Source: Lytechinus variegatus (lineage: Eukaryota; Echinodermata; Echinoidea; Temnopleuroida; Toxopneustidae). From it: a stretch of DNA of 64,000 nucleotides. The position numbers and the translations under genes are program-made. Positions 36,721 through 48,800 of this stretch are shown piece after piece. The notes under the pieces are model-generated. The model was not told the origin of the DNA. It saw only the letters and a program-made list of their open reading frames with translations, and ran no database searches. Location of the stretch: positions 10,580,124-10,644,123 of the forward strand of contig NC_054755.1 in the NCBI RefSeq assembly GCF_018143015.1. Reading direction: 5' to 3'. Position 1 is the stretch's first letter, and the number at the start of each line of letters is the position of its first letter.

Positions 36721-37356
36721 TAGGCCTTATACGATTGTTTAAAGATCTAAAACATCAGTGTTACATGCAGGACTGCCCCTTTAAGGCCTTAAAAAAGTGG
36801 ATGAAAAGATTTTTACACCCCTCCCCCTTTATTTTAAAATCATGCATCAAAATATATAAAAATCTTATACGCATTAATGGTAATTGGGTGTGCAATTGTT
36901 TGGTCTAAAAAAAAATGCTGCTAAAAAATTGTTCACTTCCGAGGTCTGGCTGTAAAAAAAAAACACTATAAAAAATATTTAAAAAAAACCCCTAGTAATA
37001 TAGCTGGCGCACTTCCTATAGCAGTGGGCCGTGGAAAAAGCGGGGGGGGGGGCTGTGGTGGCCGCCTTTGCCCCCCGCACTTTTTTTTACCAAAACCGTT
37101 TACAAAAATGTAAAAATTACCATCTTATTATCATTTTGCATGGTCAGCCCCGGCCCCACTTTCGGGCTCAGCCCCCGCACTTTCAAAATCGTTCAGCGAC
37201 CCCTGCCCCTAGTTGGCTGCTAAAAGTGTCAAAATCACCCCCAAATTCTCTGAGAACTGTTCCAAAGATGTCATTCTTACTATAGAACCCTCGATGTGTC
37301 TATTATTTTGTCTACTACTTTTAATCGAGAAAATACGAAGACGAGGAAGCACCATT

Positions 37357-38255
37357 CAGGGGCGGATCCAGCCGTCGCCAACAGGGAAGGGGGCGGAATT
37401 TTTCAGCCATATTTTCGCCGATCTGCCGCTCGAACTAGATTTGTTTGTTTCTTTAAAGGGGTATTCCTAATGGTCATTTCTTAGCTTCAGCATAAATATA
37501 TAATAATCTCATAAGACTTATTTAAACAGTGCAAGCGCGAGCTAATTTGTTGTTATTGGAATTTTATGCATTTTGTCTTAAAAATAGAACATTCTGGGTA
37601 ATGTTTGTGATCCTGAACAAGATGTGTAAACAACTAAATAACTACTACGAGCGCGAAGCGCGAGCAGACTTTTTTTATATCATGATCTCATCGAAAATTG
37701 ATCTGATTTTAAATCACTTTGTTATTTCTAGACTTTATTTTATATGGAGCCACCAATCAAAATGTATAAGCGTGCAGTGCAAGGTAATTTTTTACAATCA
37801 GACCTGAACCATGCAGACCTGAATAGTTATATTTTTAGAACTTTATGGAATACACGAGTTGGTAGGCCAAGCTGATAAATCAAATTTTGCGAGCGCGCAG
37901 CGCGAGTAGAAACTTATTCAGACCATAAAACCAGTTGACGTTTCGAGAGCACTTTTTAAGAATCAATTTATAAATCAAACAAATGAAAGTTCGATTTCCC
38001 AGCTGAATTATGTTTTGTATATTGGCTTAAAAATTAGATATTTTACTATCGAGCAAGATATGTAAATCACCTAACAGGCAATGCGAGGGCGAGCGATTTT
38101 TTTTTCCAAATCGTCCCCTCATCTTTTTTTTTCACTCGTCTTACTTCTCTTATTTTTCCTCTTCCTTTTCTCCTCCTTTACCTTCTTTTTCTTCCCCCTT
38201 TTTTTCATTTTGCTCCACTAATGGGGGGGGGTCCTCCCCAGTTGATCCGCCTATG
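37357..38255. mobile_element. CAGGGGCGGATCC element, G-run / GCGAGCGC family, copy 2
   Basis: Left end CAGGGGCGGATCCAGCC, right end GTTGATCCGCCTATG (imperfect inverted repeats). Inside are gagcgcgaagcgcgagcaga (37650) and gcgagcgcgcagcgcgagta (37889), then a polypyrimidine linker (38100-38215). In reverse orientation it follows the same order as 49743-51070. No convincing target duplication. Confidence 0.7.
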
Positions 38256-38536
38256 CAATTTAAAGAAAAAAGAAGGGGCATCTCTTTTTTATAATCATTT
38301 TTTAGGCGAGTTGTATAAGGTCGATGTGTCTAAATTTTATGCAGCCGTTTGGTCTACATTTCTTTTTTATTTTCGCGCAGATAAATGCCCCGCCGCATGT
38401 AATCTGTCTCCACTACACTTTGGGTTCACATACTAACGACTGTTTTTACATCTACGATAAGTTTCGTGAATGTGACATGTTTACTTTCACTTCATAGCAA
38501 AGGCTTCAAAGGAATGTCAAAGCAGACGACGCAAAG

Positions 38537-38641
38537 ATGACAGATCAGCGATTTATTTTAGCAATAGACATTGGAACAACAACGATAAGAGGTCACGTGT
38601 ATGACGAGAAGGCAGAGTTAATTGGACAGGGATTGCAGAAG
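38537..38641 (+). CDS. GK5: GK5 exon 1 (residues 1-35)
   Basis: Start exon with ATG at 38537, A at -3, and an in-frame TAG 42 bp upstream. Encodes [18 protein letters not shown], the N-terminal FGGY phosphate-binding motif. Ends in phase 0 at AAG|gtatga. Confidence 0.94.
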
Positions 38642-41600
38642 GTATGAGAAAATGGGCGTGATCATGTGATGATCTATTCTGACTTCAGTTGAGCGACTCC
38701 TAATCGATCCTGCTACACGGCCAGGCGCGCCGGGCTGCTACCGCATATACCGTCCGTGTGCAGTCATGCCTGCGCCTTCGCCAGCCCAATGGCCTCGCAG
38801 GAGGGAGTGGCTAGTCTTGAGGACGCAATGATGATGACTTTTAAAATAATGAAATATGCTTCTTCATCATTGACGTCTTGACACTCTTCCCATAGACGCA
38901 TATTGAGAATGACCAAAAGTAAAACAAAGATGGATTTCCCTAGGAAATCCAGTTTTGAAACCAAAATCGTGAAGTTTATGAATTTTATTGATTTTTACAA
39001 CTTCCTACGGCTACGCCTAGGCCTAATGTGTTTTAAAAAGGTTTTAAAAGTTATTATATAAAAATGTGATGCTCCGTAGACCCCTCGATCCACATGTAAT
39101 TATTATTTCACAAAAACTAAAATTTATTACATAATTATTAATAATTAGTTTAATACTGATAATTATGTAAATTGTAATAAATTTCAGTATTTGTGAAATA
39201 ATAATTTTTTTTCTATAAATTATTCGTCAGAATGGCATTGCTAGCCGGAAGTACATCATACACAAACGGTTCAAGGGTCAACACTATTGTATTTCCTTTA
39301 CATGTGGATTGAGGGGTCTACGCTGCATCAGTTAGGTTAGACAGCTGGCAGCCGTCTGTTTCGAGGATTTTTTAAACATTTTCCTAGGGAAATCCATCTT
39401 TGTTTTGGTCATTTTCTTATGTGTCTATGGGAAGAGTGTCAATGATGAAGAAGTATATTTCATTTTAAAAGCCATCATCATTGCGTCCTCAAGACTAAGA
39501 GTGGCAGTTTCTTCAGCGTGCCGTGCTTGCTGCACTCCACTTCAGTTCGGGCAGGTGCAGGCCAGGCCCGTTTATGACCCCAACTATCCTGTTTATGGAG
39601 CCTCAATTACTCCTTAATTTTGCTTTTTGACAGGGGAAAAGGCCTAACTTAAACTAAAGGGAAGAAATAATAAAGATAAATTTGACTTATCCTGAAATAA
39701 GTCACCTCTCTTGTCGTGTGTGTGCGCTTGTTGAGTACAAAGTCAAATGGCCTGTAAGTCTCACTCAGAGTCAGGGAGCCAAACAGTGACAGGCAGACCT
39801 CAGGCCAGGGCCTGGATATGTGATCATGAATGTGCAAATATTTTGGTGTTGGACCAGTCGACAATTTTGACATAGTTAGGGTTTTGAAAATCACTGGTCA
39901 TGCACATGCACAGTAGGTCAATAGTTGAGTGGCCTTGGAGATTTGTTGTGCCCCTTTTTTTTAACCATTTTTATTTTCATTTTCCTATTTATAATGTAGT
40001 TAAGAAATGTGACGATGCCCTAAAGATATTGCCTGCAAGAATGTTTACTTACGGTAAAATCTATCTTGGATTTACCTTGAAAGTAGGCATAAAGTTTTTC
40101 ATAGATTATTCAAATTGCCTTTTACTGCATCCTGAAGATAAGATGATTTTTTATCAAACTCTATCGACCCCCGATCAGGAGTATGGGAGTCTCAATAAGA
40201 ACATATACAATAATAAATTTGCGTATAAAAAAATTAATTTGCGAATAAAAGATGAAGTTGGTACCAAAAACTTATTTGTTTTTGAGTGGCATGGGTAGAA
40301 CATGTCACAGGAGATTCTCATTAGGATTGAAAATATACAAGGACCTTATCAACATTTTTGCCAAATGTGATTTTAACAACGAATTCATCCTGTATTCAAT
40401 CTCTTTAACAGTTGGAGTTTTCCGTTCCAGAAAGGGGCCATGTCGAAATCATTCCAGATGTCCTTTGGTCCCAGTTCTTGGCAGTCGGTAAAGAAGCAAT
40501 AGAAGGTTTGTATTGATTTTTTAAGTGTTTTGTTGCTTTTGTCCATTACTTGTTTGTTCTTGGTTGGATATTTGCATTGAGTTTAGCAATGAATTGCACT
40601 CACCTAACTTGACAATTCACCAGATAAAGACTATAACGAAATAGGCCTATATTCTAAAAATGTCTCATGATTTTTCTGAAAATGACAATTTGGCTTGTAA
40701 GGTGAATGTGGTCATCCTTGCATAAATTGATGGGTCAGTCTCATATGTTTATAAACATCATTGGTAGTCCATATGTGTAGCTCTATTTTAACCAAGCTAT
40801 TTTGCTTATAAAACCCTTTTATGTCATAGAAAAAGTTACCACATTATCATTATTTAGTTAGAGAGAACTATCTGTGTTAATTTTTAACCCTTTGGACCCT
40901 AAATTATTTGGGGCAGCCATGCCCCAGACCCTGAATATTTGCATAGTATCAACCACATTCACAAACTCCCATGATTCAAGCCCCAGCGGCATCCCCTCCC
41001 CCCCCTCCTCCCCTCCCCCCCTCCCCCCCCCCCCCCCCCCGCTGGTACTCAGCTCGGGCCCCTGAAGTTGGTTAGCTTCTTGTAGACCTAGTCTACCAAC
41101 AAAAATATTATTTTTAGTGTCTGTTTTGGGCTCAAAATCACTGACTAAAGTCAGATTTATCAATAGCTTTCCCATAGTCATTACCCGACTCTCTGCGTAA
41201 TATGCCGTGTATTACCGCACATGCCACAGAAGGCTCTCCAGTAGAGTTGCATATTTTGGCCATTTTTTATGCAAAAACCTTCTGAAATCAATACCATTCT
41301 TGACTGAAATCTTTGACTAAATATAATTATATTCCGAAAAAGATCACCTGACATTTATAATCTTCCGGTATATTTTTAAGTCACATGGCTTCAGGCCGGT
41401 ATTCAAGCCTATCGGATATTTGTGCGTTCACTGCCGGGCAGGTATTCCAGCCTGTCGGTCTGAAAGGGTTCAATAGTCAACATGTCTTTTCCTCTTCTAG
41501 ATTCCAAAGTTCCAGTCGATAAAATCGCATCTATTGGAATTTCAACACAAAGGGCGACATTTACGACATGGAACAAGCGCACCGCGTGCCACTATCACAA

Positions 41601-42598
41601 CTTTATCTCGTGGAACGACACCCGGGCAGCTCAGTTCACTGATTCGGTCAACAGGGCAATTACTTTCAGGGTATGGCACAAAGATATTGGATCTACATGT
41701 ATTTGATCAGGGGCCTCTGAATAGATTTGAAAATAGGGGGGGGGGGCTGTGAGAAGACTGTAGGAGGCTTGAGCCAAAAGTTGGTGTGGAAGTGCTGAAC
41801 ATGTATAAATTCACAATTTGATGGCTATTTTTATGTTTTTGTACATATATGGCTGCTGAAAAACTAAAAAAAGTGTGTTGGGAGGCTGAAGCCCTTTCGG
41901 GAACTCGGTTCCACGGCCCTTGGTTATTATGGCTAGTAAGTTTCCAATCTCATTGTACATTTCTTTCTTCTTTTAGTCTTTTCCCATGAAAAATCATAAG
42001 AAGGAGTTAATCCATCGATCCCAAACCTCCTTCACCACCACCCCTGAATCGAATAAAGTGGGTACAAATCTTGCCTTTGTGGAATCTGGCCGAACAGGTG
42101 GCAACTTGCATTTTAATTATTCACCAATAAGCGTAAATTCAGAATTATCTTTCATTGTCTGTTTATGTACAGGGCCTAAAGGCTGGTGCCCGGGTTGTTA
42201 AATGGGTAACTGGAAGCAGAAGGTATGAAGCAGCGAGTGTACTGTCATTTACTCCCCAGCTAGTAAGTTCGATTTGATGTTGGAATGTTGTTTGAATTTA
42301 GGTGATGATGATTATGTTGATGATGACAGAAAGTAGATGTTAGGGATGATCGAATGGTGGTCGTAATGATGATGGTTTTGATGATACGTGTCAATGGTGG
42401 TGAAAATGATGGGGATGTTGATGATGGTGCTGCTGCTGATGAGGATGGGAGGGGGAATGATGATGATGGTGATGGTGATGATGATGGTGGTGATGATGAT
42501 GATGGTGATGATAGTGATGATGATGATGATGGTGATGATGATGGTGATGACAATGATGATGCTGGTGATGATTATCATGATAGTGATGATGATGATGG

Positions 42599-42629
<31 letters not shown>

Positions 42630-42780
42630 GATGATGGTGATGAAGATGATGATGATGATGATAATGGTGCTGATGATGCTGCTGATGATGATGGTGATGA
42701 CTATGATGATGATTGTGATGATGATGATGATAGTGATGATGGTGATGATGGTGATGATGGTGCTGATGATGATGATGACT

Positions 42781-42811
<31 letters not shown>

Positions 42812-45800
42812 CGATGATGATGGTGATGATGATGATGATGGTGATGATGTTGATTATGTAGATGATAATGATAATGGTGGTAATCAAGATGATGATGGAC
42901 ATTGTTATGAGGTAATGATAATTGTGTTAATAATTCTGATGATGAAGATGGTTATGGTGTTACATGTAGAGGTGGTGGTTGTGTTGATGACATTGTATTG
43001 ACAAAAATGAAAGAACTGAGTATGTTTGTGATAAATTTAAGATTATAATAAATGATGATAATCAATGGTGAAAGAATATTGAATTAGCTACAATATGATG
43101 CAAATTTCACTAAATTTGCATTCAGAATTATTTTTAAAAATAATGATAATATTGAAAATGAAAAATTAATTGCTCTTAATTATACAACTACATGTAAACT
43201 ATTTAATGGATTTGCTGATAGAAATGAATAAGCATATAGTTTAATTCCCAAATTTAGTATTTGTCTTCATTTTCTCCTTTTTCAAATATTTTCAGGTTAT
43301 TATGAGGCTTTGTTGGGTCCTTGACAATGTAAATGGAGTAAGTACATGTATAAATGTGTTTGATTTCTTTGTTCATTAAGGGTCAAGTCCACCCCAGAAA
43401 AGTGTTGATTTGAATCAATATAGAAAAATCTAATAAACATAACGCTGAAAATTGATGTAAAATAAGAAACTTATTTTTCTCAAAACCGTTACATGCACAA
43501 CTCAGTGATATGTCAGAGTCCATCACTCACTATTTCTTTTGTTTTGTTGTTAATTGTTTGAATTACACAATATTTCAATTTTTACAGAATTGGCAATAAT
43601 GTAAAACTTGACTGAGCCACATAATGTTAATGTTAATTCCACATGTTCAGGGAGGAATAAAACTCAATTTCACATGACAAGGGGGAGATAATCAGAATAT
43701 TTCATATAATAGAATCAAAAGAAATAGTGAGTGAGTGACATCATCAGTCCCCTCATTTGCATTCCGACCAGGATGTGCATACAACTGTTGTGTGAAATTA
43801 AGCAAAATTTTAAATTGTCATAAGTTTCTTATTTTCCATCCAATTTTGATAAAATTTTCAGTGCTATGCTTGTTGGATTTTTCTCTTTTTATTCAAATCA
43901 ACTTTTTGTTGGGATGAATTTGGCCTTTAGGTAGGAACTTAATATATCAGTCACAATTGAGCTTGAAATGTATTCAAGTAATAATATATTCTTTAAATGG
44001 CCTGTTTAGAAGTCAGGAGAGTGTTTCGTGAAACAAATAGCCGGTGATTTCCACTGATAAACCTTGCTCTGAACCAATCAGATGCGATGATTTCTGTAGC
44101 TTATAACAATTGTCAGTGGAAATGACCAATATTTTGTTTCATGAAAATACCCCCAGGAAGAAATCCGGGGAAGAAATAGAGTCGGAATGTGCATCTGCTT
44201 GATCAGCTGATTGAATCATGTCCTGTAGTGTTTCCCCTCCTGCTCTATTTCATTTGGTAGATGATTTTCATGTGGTATACAAATAATGAATGTTTATGAG
44301 TGCAATGGACAGAATACTTCATGAGGTGAAAGATGAAATGATCCATTCTACGCCTCGTTGAATGGATCTTTATTTCATCTTTCACTGAATTAAATATTCT
44401 GTCCATTGCACGAATGAAAAAACATTAATCATTTGGTTTATATGACACCTAAAAAATGATTTCTTTTTCCTTATGAAATTCATGAATTTCGATGCAAAAC
44501 ATGCCCATGCAGTACGAGTTCGGTATGTTGATTGTTACGTCATCACAACATGCGCACTGCTGGTGCATGAGCTGCAGTCTCGGTGCGCGAGTGCAATGGA
44601 CAAAATCGTATGGATCCAAAATTGCACGATGAATGGATCAAAAATTGCACGGTTGATGACGTCATTGCGAAATGGGCTGAATGAACGATATCAAACAACC
44701 AATCAAATCACAAGGATCTATCTAGGTGACATATAATAGATAATATGAAAACCAATACTGTTTATAGAAGAAGTGAAAATGTTGATAAGTAGTTTGACAC
44801 TTTGTTTCTTTTATTATTATTTTTTTTTGAATTGTTAAGCATTCCTCAATTGTTCCTTGTAGGTTCGAGAGGATCTGCAAAAAGGGGAGGTCTTATTTGG
44901 AACAATAGATACATGGCTTGTGTGGAAAATGACCAAAGGTTAGTATATGTGTATAGTTCTCGGACAGTTGCCCCGTAGGACAACCTCTGTTTTGATTAGG
45001 GGAGTCGTCTTTGAGGATGATGTCTTTCTGGAAAGCTGTCCTCTTTGGAGCTTTGGAGCCTAGCTCCAGGGGATTACTTGGTGGTGTTCTCCACTCCTTG
45101 ATGAGTGGTCACTTACCACTGATGTATATGAATGCAACAAATAATGCACAGTTTTATGCTGTGGCAATCCAGGGTGTTTAAAATGTGCATAAAAAATGTG
45201 CATTATTTGTTTTATGAAACATGTCGGCAGAATATAGTAGAAAGTTTGTTCAAATCCCTCCACATTTTCGAGGATCGCACAAACAAAGAGGTCAAGTGTG
45301 CTTGCTCTTGGTTTTACATTTTATGGGTAAAATGATGCACCCAACATTTACAGTGTTCACCCTAAAAATGCATGGCTGGAAGGGTGCATATAATCTAAAT
45401 ACGAACATGACTTGTATGCGCACTTAAATCAGTAATGTCCATAGCAATTAGCATCTATTACTTTTCAGAAGTCTCTATAAAGTGCTCATCAGTAGTAGAG
45501 CTTAATTACCCTGTCTTTAGCAGAGCAACTGTTACATGTGTAGGTACTCTGTAAGATTCAAGGAATATATTATATGTAGGAGCAGGTCCCATGATATGAT
45601 AAACATCACCTGGGGAGCCACTGACGTACAGATAAGGGGGGGGGGGGCTTGGGGCCCCACATTTTTCACAACCAAGAAAGAGATAAGGGTGAAATGTGGT
45701 ATCATTTTCTGAATATTATGTCAAGATCTATCACAAAATTTGATTTTTGTAATAAAAATGTCAACAATTTTGCTTCCTCACTTGCATCTTGTTATAAATC

Positions 45801-48800
45801 TTATGCATTACGTCATATCTAGCCCCCTCAAATTTTTGGCTCATTACGCACTGTGAGGAGCGTTTCTTGAAGGGACTTTTCAGACGTTTTATCCATCGAG
45901 TCTCGTTTTATCCGACAGTTGCCATAGTAACGGTGCCTATCAGCCTATCAAAATCAATTAAAGTTGTCGGATCTGACAACTTGTCGGACGACACATGTTG
46001 ATGAAATCCTCCCCTTAGCTGAGAGCAGTATATGGAGAAATGTGTAGCTGAAGAAGAAGAGGGAGAGGAATTAGAAAGGAAGGGGTGGTAGAGGAGAAGA
46101 TGGGGGATGCAGAACTGCTAACCAGTACGTTTTTGCAACCAAAATACGGCAGTACATTTTTTTCTTTAAAAAATATGTTTTTGTAAAAACATTGTAATTC
46201 ATTGAGAAAAATCATCTCTATATGTCTCTATTTCATAAAACTTACACAAATGGTTATTAGATCAATGTAATTTCAGGTAACTTGTTTTTTTTTTCAATGA
46301 TTTTGTTAAAACCAAGGTGAGATATACACATGATGTTTCAATGGTTTTTTTTCATCTGCAAGAGCAGTGCGCATTTTAGCTTGCATGCAGCTTGAGCGCC
46401 GTGATGAATGAGTGCGCCACGCATTTTATTATAAAATACATTATCACCCGTATCAGACATCTGAGCTGGTCATTTACAAAACCGTATTGCCCTACATTTT
46501 CTGAATATCGGGAATTAGGGTAGGTATATTGTTTGTATTTTCCTCGGTCTCAATGCGCATATTTACTTTGCATGCAGAGGCGACGCAAAATATACCTTTG
46601 TATTTTCCCTGGTCTCACATCCGGGCATTTGTGGATGCGTATAAAGAGATACACCTAATAAGGATCCGCCCACCAGCAATATACGTCATAATAAAGACAA
46701 CGCTATATCCGAGTGCTTGCAAGTACGTCATAATGGTAGAGTGCAGAGCTTAGACCGATATTAACATGACACAATAGAACTCTATTTTTCAAAGAAATAT
46801 CAACATTATCATGATTTTTGCTCTAGATATCTGATTTGGATGATAATAAAAATATTGACTGGCTCTTCTTTCGGGGAACATCAAATATATTGCCCTTAAA
46901 TGACCCATATTGCCCTCGTCTAAAGACTCGGGCCAATATGATTCTTTTGCTGGCAATGTATTTGATGTTCCCCTCAAGGCCAGTCAATATTATATAAATA
47001 TTTCATTCCCAGAGGTTGGCAGGTCTGGGGATGAGGGGGACCAAGAGAAGAAGATGTAAGTTTACACTGACATGTTTACTCTATTAAAGGATGATTTTGA
47101 TAACATTAGAAATCGCTTATGTTCTGTTTTCAGGGAAAGTTCATGCTACTGACCTGTCCAATATAAGCTGCACTGGCCTTTATGATCTTTACGTAGTAAG
47201 TATGGGAACATCTGCATTTGTTTGGGTGATGTGACTCTATTTCTGTGCAATCCTGATTCTTTGGTCAGGCACATTTAAAAAAAAAAAATTTAGGTTTTGT
47301 AGTCATTATTTTTTGTTATCTTTGATAATTTACCGTTATATTATTATTATTATCATTATGTGATAGGGGAGGGGTTCTATAGGATATCTTCAAAGCATTT
47401 ATGATTAGAAATGATCGATACAGTACATGCCTATAAGATGTCATCTCTGTATAACAATTTTTATTTTTAATTTTAATTTATTTTGGTTTGTTGCATTTTG
47501 TGATGTTTTGTTTTCGGTGGGTTGTTCAGTGCTAAACAGATTATGTGCACTTCATAGAAACAATAACCCCCCTCTTCTGACCCCCAATGAGTGATTGCAA
47601 TAGTTCCATTAAATCTGTAAATATCTGTCGAGACAGATTTTATGCATCATGAAGATGTTTAATTGATTGAACTTATTTGTATATTCGAAATATTTATAAC
47701 CATTTCAATGTTTAAAACTCTTACTTAATTAGGCTAAATACCATACTCAGTGAAATATAACTTTGTGACAATTAAAAATCCTTTTCTTGTTGATTCCATA
47801 TTTTTCTTCTTTGGGTGTTCTGTTATTAGTTATTACTTTATTCCGTTATTGTTGTGTTCACATTCAGTCTAGATGGAATAGTATTCACATGTCATATCTT
47901 GGTCTACCAAGCTCACTGCTGCCTGAAATTAGAGACACAAGGTAGAAATCACCCTTGACCATCCATTCTGTCGCATCCTTCTCCTCTTATTCTTCCTCCT
48001 ATTATTCTATTTTCACTAAACGATCCTTCATTTATTCTTCCATTCCTCCTCCTCTTCTTCCTTCTACTCATATTCCTTCTCCACTTCTTCCTCTTCTCAT
48101 TCCTCCTCCTTATTTCCTCCTACCCTTCCTCCCATTCCTCATTCCGTTTATCCTCTTGTTCTGCCTTCCCTTTTCCTTCTTTTATGTTGATCATTTTATG
48201 TATTTTTGTCCTATAGTGCCTTTTTATGTAAAATATATTGATGTGGTATTTCTAGTTGAGTAACTTGTGTTTTGGCTTGTCAAATTTTAGTTAAATCACC
48301 CTCTTTTCTACTGAAAAGAATTATGTTAGCACTTTTTCAGGTCTCGTACAGACATTGTTATACAGGGAATAATTATCGGCAATAGAATAAGAATTGTAAA
48401 TAACAAGTTAATTGACAGTTTTAGCATCTTAGCTTGGAATCTCCTTCAGCAATGCTCCCCAGGGAGTGGAGAAGGTGCAAACATGTGCTAGCAAGCCAGG
48501 ATCCAATGACAGGGGTAATGATATCTGTAAATCAATTAGATTTTTTGTTCCATTGTATTAAGCACCTATTTAATCGAGTGCTTTATGCATCAATATGATT
48601 GGTACATATTTTACATGAAAACAGACTGTTTCACTCATCTCTGTTAATTATTCATTTATATAATTATGTATCATTATTAGTGGCGACTTTGGGATTTGCG
48701 ACCCAGAATTGTTTGGTGTGGAGATTCCAATCAAAGCTGTGGTAAGTGTACAATTTATGAGTTTGTCATTCTTGTCTTTTCTTTTTTTTTGAGGGGGAAG

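Larger units (their letters stand above)
35019..38536. promoter_or_regulatory. shared divergent upstream region of CCDC39 and GK5
   Basis: 3.5 kb between the two start codons. The promoters and 5' UTRs should be here, but no TATA box or CpG island is clear. The middle is filled with repeats (35799-36030, about 36420-36720, 37357-38255), leaving about 780 bp next to CCDC39 and 280 bp next to GK5 that are free of recognised elements. Confidence 0.5.

Noticed and set aside
39900..40298. 132-codon open frame before GK5 exon 2
   Set aside because: Lies in intron 1, no FGGY motif, and the correct exon 2 at 40412 joins exon 1 in frame without it.
41977..42100. Possible extra GK5 exon (tttag followed by an open stretch)
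   Set aside because: Exon 3 joins exon 4 at 42173 in phase and the joined peptide matches the family without it.
42312..43001. Poly-Asp, poly-Met and poly-Ile open frames
   Set aside because: All are translations of the GAT microsatellite in a GK5 intron.
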